A DNA stretch of 64,000 bases from Climacium dendroides (Eukaryota; Streptophyta; Bryopsida; Hypnales; Climaciaceae), in assembly GCA_950106755.1 (NCBI GenBank), contig OX467087.1:15380047-15444046 (forward strand), in the 5' to 3' direction. Shown piece after piece: positions 9,959-21,303 of the stretch (positions are counted from its first letter, which is position 1; every line of letters starts with the position of its first letter). The position numbers were made by a program, and so were the translations under genes. The notes under the pieces are model-generated. The model saw nothing but the letters and a program-made list of their open reading frames with translations, ran no database searches and was not told where the DNA came from.

Positions 9959-12020
9959 CTTTGCATGATCAGGAGAAAGGTGATTTGGTTTGCAATCTCC
10001 AGCAGTCTTGCTTATAGTGGAAGGAATGTCCATGTTCTTCTTGGCGTTGTTATCTGGTTCAGCATCAACCGGCTTCTGGAGACACAAATCACAATTGATT
10101 TGCGGTGTACTTGTATTTGATGCTGAAACATCTTTCTTCGTAGCCATCCTCTGTTTTGACGTAGCTGTTGAAGATGACATTGTCCTGCTGGTTAAAATGG
10201 TGTCGCTCGCAAGTGGAGGACGCAGACTACGTGAAGGGGGCGAAGAGCCCTTGTTTGGTCCTGCCGGTCTTGGGGTGCCTCGTGCTTTTACAGCGCGAAT
10301 CTTAGGTGCAACTGTGTTGTTGATCAAATCTTTACTAACGAATCGAGAATTTGCTATCATTGGCATATTTCCGCGGTTCCCAGTCTTCGTCTTTGAAGGT
10401 TGTGAATAACTTTTTGCAAGGATTACAAGAGCAGGTGATTCGGGCGGAGTACTCTCTTCATCTTCTTTTGGAGGACTACGTTTGATTGGGATGAAGGGAA
10501 CTGTGTGCATGGCACCACTAGGCTCTAGAAGTTCCTTTTGCGAAACCGAAATCCTTCTACTTTTGAGCTCTCTGATGTTACTCGGGTTTGCCTTTGGGAA
10601 AGAACTATTTCTTTGAATTTGAGACTTCTGAGGAGGCACTAAGGAGAAAACATCTGTCGGCTCTGAGGAATCCCTGGGGGACTTTGAAGGTTTTATGGAG
10701 CTGCCATTGTCTAAAGAGCTTCTAGGAGCTGGGACCGAGACTTTGATGAAGCTTCTTTTGTTTTCTAAAACCTTTCCGGCAGAAAACGAGGGCTTTGATG
10801 GATTAATCTTCTGGTCAATGGATTTCCTCGAAGATATAGTGACCTTTGAATTGATCCTCGCAGAATTTCTGGGTGATACCAAAGGGGAAACTACGATCTC
10901 GACTTTCTGAGGAGAAGGGTTTTCGGCAGTACTTTCCCAGATCGTCTCCTTGTCCAATGCAGGCACACCCTCAATCTCAATTTCCCTACCAAGGTGAGTG
11001 ACTTGCTTCTCAAGAGAAACTATCTCTTCCTCAAGGACCGCAACCTCGAGCAACAAATTCCTCGTCTGCGAGATCAAAACAATCGGCATTTTTCCTCACG
11101 CATATATAATGTGTGCTCCCAAAAAGAACACGTGCTGAGTTTATATGAAATTGAAACCTAAAACTCTGTATTTTCCTCTACGCAGGGGAGTTAGAAGAGT
11201 TAACAAACAGCGACGTTTCCCACTTTTCCCACATAGCAGGTGGAAATGGTTCAAATGAGATGGTTAACTCCATTTAATTTCCTCCATGGTTAACTCTTCG
11301 AACTCCCTTGTGCTACACGCAGCCTATTCTTGTTATTTCACTGCTTTTCAAACCTCAAGTCCATATCAAGTTGCTCGATGTCCAGATCTTCGTGCGAAGT
11401 TCTTTCAACGCAGGATATAATCTCACATTTGAGCTTTAATTACTCTGTATTTTGGTAACAAACGTCAAAAAGCAAGGATGATCAACAAACCTCGACTGGA
11501 ATGTCGGCATATATTCGAGGAAGAGAGCCCACAGGCCTGCTAATTCCTCGGTAGAGGGCATTGCGCACGTTCATCTCAATTACCAGCTGCCTCTGTAGCT
11601 GCAAAACCTGCTTATGCCAAACGAGACAGTCGACCAAAACGTTGAGGCATGGGGAAGTCAAAGAATTCAAAACATGTCATGAGTCACACCGAAAGCACGT
11701 TCTAAGTAATGTACGGCCAGAGAAGTCACTCACATCCCTCTCCAGAGCAGCCCGCTGTTCGCTTCGCTCCCGCCTCTCATCTGTACGACATACCTTCTTG
11801 CGTACTCCCTTGACCTGCGCTTCTTTAGGCATATTTTGGTGAGATTCTTCACAAAGGACATGCCATTGAATCAAATCAGAGGAACCTCGCAATCTTAGAG
11901 CTCTCTAATCGGATGTAAGAGATATTGCGAAAGAGTGGAACAGGGATTTCTCAAGCTTACGTTAACGGAATCGTCATAGTCAATGGGAACATGTGACGTA
12001 TCATAGGGTATGTCCTGCAT
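9959..12020 (-). CDS. MIP1-type leucine-zipper protein (N-terminal part)
   Basis: Four exons join in phase 0: 12041-11961 (ATG at 12020), 11904-11734, 11607-11491 and 11065-9959, all with GT-AG borders. This gives 485 residues before the last visible donor. Residues about 60-145 form a coiled coil (AALERDVLQLQRQL, then LLLEVAVLEEEIVSLEKQV). It matches the plant 'ternary complex factor MIP1 leucine-zipper' domain in pattern, including a residue-poor loop between the two helices. A long Ser/Pro/Lys-rich disordered linker follows, then KPNHLSPDHAK, resembling the NKLSEDxxK motif that precedes DUF547 in this family. In relatives the zipper and DUF547 occur together; the function is poorly defined. 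The start codon is the first ATG in the first confirmed exon; upstream non-coding exons are possible. Confidence 0.72.
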
Positions 12021-12327
12021 TGAGCTCTCCTCGCAGAGATCCTGGAAACTCCAAATGAAACAAGCTTCTTAATCAGTAAAGTTGAAATACGTTTACTCTG
12101 CTGCGCAATTGCTTAATATGAAAGCTTCTCATTGTTCAGATTGCATAAATTTGAGCTGGTCTTTGAAAAGTCTGGTTAAACTAATTACAAGATATTTCCT
12201 TATGGCTTCGATGATGCACCTCGATCTTATCACTTCCAGGAACCTATTTTGGAATTACAAAGATACGTGTATCACATCGAAGCTGGTGATCCTCCATCAA
12301 TTGGATCATCAAAACTAGAAACAGAGT

Positions 12328-12533
12328 GAAATCATTGGCAAACAAAATTTACCTATCCCGAGAATTCGATATCTGATACTTCAGTTAGGATTCTTTTTGA
12401 CAAATCAAAGACTCGACTGCCGCTTGCGTATCGTTATCTACTCGTTGATTCATAGTCTACAATTTCGATGAAGACGGGACGTAGAGAGCGAAAAAAGCAA
12501 GGGCTACGAGGCTACAGGGTTCAAGACGCGCGG
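12328..12533. repeat. 254-bp-offset tandem duplication, copy 1
   Basis: This segment is repeated at 12582-12780 with roughly 80% identity by eye. Shared blocks include GAAATCATTGGCAA, the TTTGACAAATCAA block and the CGATGAAGAC block. It lies just upstream of the zipper gene's first coding exon. Read on the minus strand, each copy contains an exon-like stretch followed by GGGATAG and a GTAAAT or GTGAAT donor. Alternative 5' leader exons are therefore possible. Confidence 0.7.
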
Positions 12534-12581
12534 CTGATTCACTAGATCAAGATGTATCAGCGGAGTAAATCATCAAAACAT

Positions 12582-12780
12582 GAAATCATTGGCAATCAAG
12601 ATTCACCTATCCCGTATACTCGACTTCTGCTACTTTAGTTTAGGCTTCTTTTGACAAATCAAGGACTCGAACTGTCGCTTGCCTTTCGTTGTCTCATAGT
12701 TGACTTGCAGTCTACAATCCCGATGAAGACAGGCAGGAGAGAGCAAGACTACGTAGCTACAAGGTTAAGGGACGTGGGAG
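12582..12780. repeat. 254-bp-offset tandem duplication, copy 2
   Basis: The partner of 12328-12533. Differences include several small indels, so any reading frame in copy 1 is not maintained here. This argues against a coding role and is compatible with leader or regulatory sequence. Confidence 0.7.
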
Positions 12781-14200
12781 CTACCTCTAGATTTACTCAA
12801 GGTTTATCGGTTGAGTGTGCTACGCTGTGTATATTGTGTTGCGACTTGCAATGTGGATGGTACAAATTTCACTATCAAATCACTTTGCGGGATACCTTTT
12901 GATTAATGGTGCGGTAGAAATGAAACTGACGGCGCAAATTAGCAGTAACAAGTGACCTTCGTTTCAATAACTTCTGTGTCAACGCTTACTATGCACAAAT
13001 GTAGTCAAATCTGCGTAGGAAGTAGCAGTTGTTTAAGATTCGGCGAAGGAAGTACATTTAATCAAATACGACGCTCACTTCAAAAAAATGAAGGTTACCA
13101 CACAGCTATGGCAGATTGAACATAAGCAACAAATACCTGTTGCAAGAAAAACTCAAATTAGATTACAAGCGTATGAAGACTTGGACGCAGTATCCGCAGA
13201 CGGCTCCAAGAGAACTCGCTCTCTCACAACGACATGAATCCTTGCTGCACAAGCCTCTACTAGCTGGACCGACTCGCACACACACATTGCGGTTGCCACG
13301 GAACGCAATGAATTGATAGAACCTCACATTGAATACTCCACATAATGTAGGCAGATCTAAGTCCCACACTACAGCCCAAGGCGCTCGGCCAGCCGACAGC
13401 TCTGGCAGACTGAGGCCGCGTGCATAAAAATCTTTCAGTCTTAAAATGCCGGACGGAGTAGTACGAAGACAGAGTCGAAAAGGAGAGACGACGACTTGCG
13501 TGTCAGCGCGCGGCTCTCCAATGTGCCTGTGATTGCTGGCAAATTCCAGACGGATCAAGAACTCATTACAATTAACTGATCATTCTCCCTCTTGTTCCAA
13601 TCCGCCATGCGGTAATTGGAAACCCCTACGACGAGCCAGCCCCTGTGGCTAGACGAGACAAGCTCTGACGAAAACCTCAAATGCTTCAACATCCAGCAAT
13701 GGAACAGAGTCGATTCGTGTGAAATTGCATTGTCGCCGGTCTGGAAAGTGGCAGGGGTTTCTCTTCCATGACTCTAAAGCTGGTGGCGACGAGGAGCGAC
13801 ACCACAGCCCTCATCAGTCACGAAATTGAATGATTGATTGCGCCGACGACGACACAGACCGCAATGGACAAAAGGAGCTGTATCGCCATCGTCGTCTTTT
13901 TGCTTTGAGAGCACTCGCTGCGAACCTCACTCATCGCACTCAGCCACTTCCGTCGCCGTCAGCAGCAGCCATTCCCAAGCAGGCACGGCTTTTTTTCCTG
14001 CTTCTAACTCTAAAATTTCGAAAACTCAAAAATTCAAAAATATACAATGTGGAAATTTCCTTTTGGCGATGGAGGTGCTGGAATGTGCGCCAAAGTTGTC
14101 ATCAGAGCAAGGAATATGAGCTTCCGAGATCCATCAATTGTACTTCATTCAGGCTTTTGTGTACAAATTTTGTAACTGGCCGTGTCATGTAGCAATCTTT
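12781..14200. other. Non-AT-rich stretch upstream of the zipper gene, no gene recognised
   Basis: Composition is mixed up to about 14.1 kb and then turns abruptly AT-rich. Minus-strand frame 13163-13558 and plus-strand frames at 13830-14192 have no recognisable motif and overlap each other in shifted frames. It most likely includes the promoter and leader of the minus-strand zipper gene. Confidence 0.4.
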
Positions 14201-15187
14201 GACAATCATGTCGAAGGACAAAAAACATGACCTACTCTTCATTGGAATTTTTAAAAAAGAAGGCGGACTAGTCTTCTTCCTGTACTGTAGAGAGGGTTCT
14301 CATGCTTTGTAAGGATGTTCGTGCCATCTCCAAGCAATCTTCAAGATTGCTTCTAATTCACTAATACTACAAGCAGGGATTTTTCTTTATCATTTTGGAG
14401 AGGTAGCTAGTTATTTCTTCAATACCCACATAATACTTGGTTATATTTGTATCAAATGGAGGTGATACCTAGGTAAAATTTGATTATTTATTATTGGTAT
14501 TAAAAAAACAATAGTAATCTAGCTATATTGACCAAAAAAAAATTTAATTCACAAAAAATAGCCAACATCTTTGGGTTGTAGCAAATTGTGGTCACTAGTG
14601 AAAAATCATGCATAAATAAACATTGATTCCTAGTAGGGTATGGAAATAAACAATTTGGTCTGTATGGTCATTATAGGGTTCAGACTTCAAATCATACTAT
14701 TAAGATATTTTTCACAAATAGAAATGTTGATGGGGTAAAAATTGGTACTCCTTTTCTAAATTTTAAATGTAACATTCTAAACAAACACTAGGGAGTTTAG
14801 AATTAGAATTCAATTGTATTCTAATATAACTAGGCTTATATTTTATGATAGAATTAAACTATTCAATGATTTTTGAGACTTCAATTCTAATAGAATTATT
14901 TAAAGACTTATTTTTGCCAAACCTTTCCAACACAATAATTGTTGGATTTAGCTATATTATTAATGGAAATATAACTATGAAAAATTAAAAAAAATGTATG
15001 GATAGTTAATTGAATGGTGGATTTGGATTTTTAACCTTCAAATTCTTGAGGATAATTGGCCATCACTAGTCTCAATAAATTATATGTATACAAACAAGTT
15101 TGAAATTTCTTTGTTGTCATACAATCTAATAAAGCACAAGTAGGATACTAAAGGAGATGTGATTGTGCGCTACTTTAGAAAGTTTCA
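14200..15187. other. AT-rich intergenic DNA, no recognised feature
   Basis: It starts at the sharp composition change after the zipper-gene upstream region. No gene or bounded element was recognised. Confidence 0.5.
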
Positions 15188-15614
15188 TTAACCCCTCAAA
15201 GACCAAAAGGACAAATTGTATCTTCTTCAAATTTTCTATGGCAAATTCTTGATAGGGTAGAACAAATTTCAATATTTTGTAAACTAAGATCTTATAAAGT
15301 AACAAGTTTACATACTTGTTGCATTTTCCAATTTTTAAAATTTGAATGTCAAGAGTATTTTAAAATTTATTTAGAAAATATAGTCTATTAGAAAAAAGGA
15401 GAAAATATATCCTATTAAGTTGATCATCCTCAATTGTTATAATCTAAAAATCCAACAGTCAAAAATTTCACAATTAATTCCATGTATATTAGACAAAGTA
15501 ATCTTTACTTTTGTACAATTAAAATTAAAAATTCCATGTGCAAAAAATAATCACAGTGGGACAATTCATTGAAAACCTCCATTGTCAAAAAGTTGTTGGA
15601 CCTTGAGGGGTCAA
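15188..15614. mobile_element. TTAACCCC-family element, short copy
   Basis: The left end reads TTAACCCCTCAAAGACC. The right end, reverse-complemented, reads TTGACCCCTCAAGGTCC. The interior is AT-rich and non-coding. The termini match those of the larger elements at 25696, 30073 and 37732, so I treat it as a short member of that family. Confidence 0.5.
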
Positions 15615-16313
15615 GATGTAAAAAAGCAATTACAAGATTACAATGATCAAATTATCAAAATGAATTGTCTAGAAGGGATTAACGTATATAAACCAAAATT
15701 ATCTACACTTACTAGTAAGAGCATTTAAAAGATTTGAAACTTTTTAGGCATAACTAAACATAAACTCAAAACAAATCCAAAAAATTCAAAAAATTTGAAA
15801 CCATTGCATACTCTTGAGATATTGTCTCCTAAGTGAGAAAGAATCTAAGACAAAGTGAATTGTGGATCATAGAGTGGGAGCTTCCAAGCTCCATGAATTA
15901 GTCATTCAAATTTTGTTTACAAATTTCTAAGGTAGCAGCCTATGATTCATGAAAACCTTCAATTGTGTTTAGGATGCCAAGAAAATACTAATTATTTTAA
16001 AATTCTTAAAACCATAATCTTCTTAAAGTAATTGAACACTACAAAAAATCTATGATTTACAAATAGTTCCAAAAATTGCTACAAATCTTCAAATAGTATC
16101 ACTATTTTCATTCAAAAGTTAGCACTTTGGGAGGAATAAATGTGTTATTATCCATATTTTACAAATCTCATCCATGCAACTAGTCTAATAATAAGAACAA
16201 GGAACAATAGCCAAAAGTGGTAGTTTGGGAGGTCTCTATCTTATATTATTATAAAAACAAAAGTATGCATCTTATCAGTAGTGCTCATTTCAGTAGCCAA
16301 GGAAACCATATTA

Positions 16314-16670
16314 ACATAGAACCAACCATTCCCAACTAGGGAGCCATAACCAACATGTAGGGTGCAACTATTTTCAACCAAGGTTGGAATAGATTTACAA
16401 CCCAAGTATGAAATGAGGAGGGGTTTTTTTTCTCGTTTTCAAAGTTGGGACTAATAAAGTCATGACACATGTTTCAAATTGTCGTAAAGTATGCAAAAAC
16501 TACTGGTTGGGAAAGTAGTCTCTTGATTGATCAAAACTGAAAGACTCTAAAACATTGGCTATAGGTTTGAAACACTTTTTGGCTTCCAAAATTCATAGTA
16601 ATTTCAATTTCAGTAATAAAATTACCAAAAAAAATTCACAATCCCAATACTTCTTATCTTTCTATAAGAG
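16314..16670. mobile_element. TGGTAGAACC-family MITE, truncated copy
   Basis: It contains the diagnostic blocks of the family at 20254-21303 and 32215-33119: CCATTCCCAAC, GTAGGGTGCAACTATTT, TTGGGACTAATAAAG, and TTTCAATTTCAG followed by an AAAATTACC block. It runs into an AGGTAGTATG-family element at about 16676, so its right end is missing. It supplies the uninterrupted version of the site (ACATGTAGGGTGCAAC) that is split in the 32-kb copy. Confidence 0.6.
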
Positions 16671-16675
16671 AAAGT

Positions 16676-17245
16676 GAGCTTGGTCTAAAAGTGAGCGGCC
16701 TCTTCAAATCACCCCTATATTTAGGTTTGAAATGGATAGTAGGTGGTCCTTAAATGAACTTCTCAAGCCATAGAGAAAACCAAGAGAAAAGCATTATTTA
16801 TTGCAAGAGCCAATTGTTGGCCTTCATTTACTCAAATCACTTTAGAAGTTGCAAGTGGTCGGATTTTGGAAGACCTAAGGTCACAAATACGGTCACAAAT
16901 AGGTACCTACAATAATTTTTGGATTTTGGAAGACTTAGGGTCACAAATAGGTGCCTACAATAGTTTTTGGATTTTGAAAGACCTAGGGTCACAAATAGGT
17001 GCCTACAATAGTTTTTGGATTTTGGAAGACCTAGGGTCACAAATAGGTGCCTACAATAGTTTTTTTTGAAAATTCATAAGTAGTTCAAAAATGATTCAAA
17101 AAATATGAAACCACTTGTATGGCATTCCACATCCACTCTTCTTTCTATGAAAAATGATCCAAAAATATTTCTATTCATGTATTCATGCAAACCTTCAAAA
17201 AAGGGGGACCAGCCCTTAAATGGTCACTTTTAGAGCATATCACCT
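16676..17245. mobile_element. AGGTAGTATG-family MITE with internal minisatellite
   Basis: The right part (GGACCAGCCCTTAAATGGTC, then TTTTAGAGCATATCACCTTA) and left part match the elements at 28900, 32265 and 33292. Its middle carries about four 48-bp repeats at 16860-17067, which make it about 150 bp longer than its relatives. Confidence 0.7.
16860..17067. repeat. 48-bp minisatellite (about 4 units)
   Basis: Units begin GGATTTTGGAAGACCTAGGG and continue through CACAAATAGGTGCCTACAAT. Clear unit starts are at 16921, 16969 and 17017. Related elements have this sequence once. Because 48 is a multiple of three, both strands stay open and produce repetitive pseudo-proteins with a 16-residue period. 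These are not genes. Confidence 0.9.
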
Positions 17246-17440
17246 TAAGGGTTAAGTGATCGGGTATGGGTGGCTCTACCTTATTTGTTTGAGAAGGAGT
17301 AGACTAGATAGAAGTTGTTGGAAGTCAGAAAGTTTTCGTTTCGAGGTCACTTGAGTGCCCATGTGAACCTACTCCCTGCCCTGGCTCATTATTGGAAGTG
17401 GCACAGTACTGTAGTTATCTGCATCCATCAGGTCCTGTAC

Positions 17441-17458
17441 AGTACAGTACAGTACAGG
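17441..17458. repeat. GTACA microsatellite
   Basis: A short run of GTACA pentamers (CTGTACAGTACAGTACAGTA) within an otherwise unremarkable mixed-composition patch at 17.3-17.9 kb. No gene was recognised in that patch. Confidence 0.7.
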
Positions 17459-18055
17459 GCTGTTAGTCCTGTAAATAAGAAGTCCAGTGGAGCCCCTGCA
17501 CTGGACACCCGTTTTGCAGGGGACTGGAAAAGAATTCCAACTCTGACTCGTGGAAACCATACAATTCCAATCTGGTTCTAAGCTTAGTGCTCAGGGGTTC
17601 AGGCAGAGACATCATGATGGTGTCCGGGAGAGGGAGCCTTCTTCTGTTCTTGCGTCACACCAACATTCACAATGCAGACGTCCCGCAAACCAACTTCCCA
17701 ATGTGATACATTTTCACGTATTTGCGGCACAATTTGGAGGTCCAATACTCCACATCCTCTTTCTCCCAACCCGTCTCAGTTTGCGGCACAAACACTATCA
17801 GTTTCATTTAACCCTGAAGATGAAAACACCGAAAAAAAACATCCCAAAAAAACCCATAGTTGGAGACACCTTCTTCAAGAAAAAACAAACATGTTTTTTT
17901 TTAGTATTAGCAATTGGAAATCGTGAATTTAAATGAATGAATAATATAATTTTTTGGAAAAGCCATGTCATTAGTAAGAATTTTTAAAGTGGAAGTTCTT
18001 GGGGCCACTAAAACTGTCATATAGCGTGGTCATCAAACCAAAATCTAAAAAATTA

Positions 18056-18620
18056 CTCCCTCTATTTCAAAAAGAAACCCATGTATCAACTTCACATTTT
18101 GTCTCAAAAAGAAACCCATGTTTGCTTCTCTCTCTCCCCCCCTATTGTTTAACCATTGACAAAAAGAAACCTCGTTTGCTTTTCCCTCACCCTACTACTT
18201 AAACATTGATAGAATCTCAAAAAGAAACATATATTCGCCTCTTTATGGTACCGTGCTCTATGCTCTTTGTGAGTTAGATTTGATTTTTGTTTACTAATTG
18301 TGCTAGAAACAACAATATCATGAGCATTAGGATTTATTTTTTCAATAGATGGAAGAACTTGCTTGCTTGTCCTTCATCTACATTTGCACTAAAAACACTT
18401 CATATTGACCACTTTCTATGATGAAAAAACACCCCAAAAGTCACACTTTTGACATTGCTTTTCTTTCCTTTCAAGGCAGTTTTAAACATAAAAACTATGT
18501 ACTTGGATTTGGAATAGTTCAAGGCTAATCTTTGACACCTCTTAGTTGCAAATTATTGCTATGATTTCTTAATCCCAAAGAAAATCTGAAAACATGGGTT
18601 TCTTTTTGAGACAGAGGGAG
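18056..18620. mobile_element. Stowaway-like MITE
   Basis: The left end CTCCCTCTATTTCAAAAAG pairs with the right end CTTTTTGAGACAGAGGGAG as about 30-bp terminal inverted repeats. CTCCCTC termini are typical of Stowaway elements. The left flank is TA; the right flank is TC, so one side of the target duplication has mutated. The AAAAAGAAACC motif of the terminus recurs internally at about 18107, 18159 and 18217. Confidence 0.65.
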
Positions 18621-18738
18621 TCGTAGTTTACTAATCACAACTAAATATGGGAATGATTTAAAAACACTTTTGATGGTGCTTTCTAAAAAGTCTAGTGTTT
18701 ATTAGTAATGGGTATAGGTATAGGGGTAGTTTGAGATG

Positions 18739-18875
18739 GTTTATATATAGGGCAAAACTTCTCATTATCGGGCATTGCATGATGGAAAGAGCCAACGTCA
18801 TTAGACTCCACCCTCCTCGTCGACTTTTTCCATCATGCAATGCCCGACAATGAGAAGCTTTGTCTAGTGTAAACT
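18739..18875. repeat. Imperfect 50-bp-arm hairpin
   Basis: The left arm includes CTTCTCATTATCGGGCATTG and continues CATGATGGAAA. The right arm is the near-perfect complement, with about seven mismatches over 50 bp and a loop of about 38 nt. Size and shape are compatible with a young foldback element or a small-RNA precursor. I do not recognise a known plant microRNA in either arm. Confidence 0.7.
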
Positions 18876-19737
18876 ACAGGAAGAAAATGTGGATGAAATA
18901 CAAGTTGAACAAAAACAATTGGGATGAAAAATGTGTAATGCCCAGTTACACGTACAAAAACGTGCAATCAGGCATTACACCTTGATCATGGCACTGAACT
19001 TGTCCTATAAATGAATGGGACATTTTCTTCTTATAATTTAAAGGTACAATGAGGGTTATAGGTGCTGCTACCTTACACTTATTTATACTTTATAGAGAAA
19101 CCAACTAGGATTTTTCTTTAGGCAATTAAATGCCCAATTTCTTGAAAAAAAATTGGGCAACTTCAAGTCTACAGAAAAAAAAAAAAAAGATAGTAGGATA
19201 CCTGTGTTAAAGAAATACCAAATTAGAATGATGGCCTTGCTCATTGTTGCCACAATGTTTCCAAAACCTCATAGTCCATCCATGTGCAGAGCCAGCACAT
19301 ACAAAAATTGCGTACAAAAACTACATACTCAAAATTGGCCTTCTTGAATTCAAACCCTCAGAATGAAAGAGCCACGAAATTCAGAACCTTGTTGAAAGAA
19401 AGGCCACATAACCATTTGTCCTAAAACCCAAAAAAAGAACCCTGCAACCAACCATCACTCAACTGTTTGGTGAGCATGGATAGCAAATAGAAAGAGGTAT
19501 AAATTGCTCAATATTCCCTTGTTTTCTTCAATGAATGCCGAAAGATTCGTGGCCTTCTGGTTGACATTCAGTTGGGAAGGGTACGTATTGCTATCCCACT
19601 GCATTTATTGGAATGATTTTAAAACTCAAAGGGACATACGATCGTCGTCGTACTGTGTGTGTATGTATATGATGATGATCTTTTGTATGCAGATTTTTTT
19701 TTAAATTTTAGAATGTTTTATTTTATTATTTTTTAAA

Positions 19738-19773
19738 AATTATTATTATTATTATTATTATTTATTATTATTT
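19738..19773. repeat. TTA/ATT microsatellite
   Basis: A run of ATT trinucleotides with one interruption, inside AT-rich intergenic DNA. Confidence 0.85.
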
Positions 19774-19872
19774 TGCAAATGAAAGCGGATTTCATTGCGA
19801 TAAGAAATATAAATAAAGTATGCCCGGCAGAATTGCAAGAATGGTTCACAAACATAAAAATGACTTGTGTTA

Positions 19873-20241
19873 AGGTAGAACTACCCATTACCATACAGAT
19901 TAGCTATCTAGGTACTTTGGAGAAGCTATTTATGAGCTCTCATATTTTTCAGAGATTGAATTGTTTGAGAGAAGTCAATTGCAAAAAAAAATAAAGACAT
20001 TCTGACAAGAATTGAGTTTTTTGTGATTTTTCAAAGCTGAAATGTAAAACTGTGAGTAGACCCTTGTTGAAGCATGACCAGACCATTGTTGAAGAGTGGG
20101 CTGATGTGTCTGCTCCCCAGTGCATCGCCATCATGATCATGGATGAGTAAGATTGTGGTAATAAGATGGGCCAGTGAAAGAAATGGGAGGAACCTGTAGG
20201 TGGGGGAATTGGATAAATGGTGGTAATGGGTAGTTCTACCT
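19873..20241. mobile_element. TA-flanked MITE, AGGTAGAACTACCC termini
   Basis: The left end AGGTAGAACTACCCATTACC is the exact inverse of the right end GGTAATGGGTAGTTCTACCT. Both sides are flanked by TA, as expected for a Tc1/mariner-type target duplication. The interior is non-coding; small open frames inside are incidental. The element is immediately followed by another TA-flanked element at 20254. Confidence 0.8.
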
Positions 20242-20253
20242 TAGTTATATGTA

Positions 20254-21303
20254 TGGTAGAACCACCTATTCCCAAACAATGATCCATACCCAACCTGTAA
20301 ATAGGGTACAACTATTTCCAACCAAAGCTTTGGAAGGTGATTTTTTTCTCCTTTTTAAGGTTGGGACTAATAAGGCCATGACACATGTCCCAATGTAGTG
20401 AGCAAGAAAGTAGGAAGTAGTGAGTGGGAAAGTATGGGAGGCAACCCATTTTTCATCAACGTCCCATTCTAGCACCATAGGGGGGTGTAATTATGTGCAG
20501 GAGGTGATTAACAATGATTAATTATGGCACAATCCCTAGTGCAATTGTGCGGATTATGATTGGCTACAAGACTCTCAATGTTGCAACCAACCCTTGGTTG
20601 GAAATAGGAAGGTCTATATGATGAGTCTGGGTGGAACAAAATCTTCAGCTAAAAAATTAATGGTAATAATATTTTGAGAAATAAAATCCTGAAAAATTGT
20701 AGAAACCTTATGAACTCTATTTTTGCATGTGAGAGAATTTCTCCACTATTGAAACCTGCCTTGTAGATACATGTATTTGCTTAAGTGGTCAAAAATGGGT
20801 TGCCTCCTTTAATTCTTGAAAGATCATAATTGAAAAAGTCTACACATGTTGCTTTTTTGTTGTACCAACAATGTAGATTTGAAGAAGTGGGCGAATTTAG
20901 AGCCCTATGCCATTTCAACTTTAAAAATTCATAATTAATTCCACACTCGATTCCACAAAGCTTCAAAAAAATGAAACTAATCGGGTTAGATGCCAATTCC
21001 ATTTGTCTTTCAAGAAAAATTTACAGGAAAATATTTCAAGAAATTTTACCTTTCCAAATTTCAAGTTTCAGCTTTTAGATGATTGCTTTATGGACCTCCT
21101 ACCTTAGTTAGAAAGTAGTTCTTGAAAAATTAGAATTGGAAGAGTCTATACATTGAGTACAAATTTGAGCCAACTTTTGGCTTCCAAAATTCAATCATTT
21201 CAATTCAAGGCATAAAATTACCAAAAAAATTGCAAACCTTGTGATTTCTATCTTTCTACATGTGCGGAATCGCTTAAGTAATCAACTTTGGGTGGTTTTA
21301 CCA
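20254..21303. mobile_element. TGGTAGAACC-family MITE with internal insertion
   Basis: It begins TGGTAGAACCACCTATTCCC and ends GGGTGGTTTTACCA, with TA on both sides. It is longer than the roughly 435-bp member at 35419-35854. The extra DNA around 20.5-21.1 kb contains a degenerate AGGTAGGAGG-type element (AGAGCCCTATGCCATTTCAA and GGACCTCCTACCTTA blocks). There is no coding content. Confidence 0.7.

Noticed and set aside
9990..10409. Plus-strand 139-codon open frame
   Set aside because: It is antisense to the long exon of the zipper gene, whose strand has splice-consistent neighbours and the coiled coil.
12640..12680. A GTTCGAGTCC (tRNA B-box-like) motif on the minus strand
   Set aside because: No matching acceptor or anticodon stems surround it, and the duplicated partner copy has lost the motif.
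16837..17069. Repetitive proteins on both strands with a 16-residue period
   Set aside because: They arise from the 48-bp minisatellite inside a MITE. Stop-free frames on both strands are a product of unit length.
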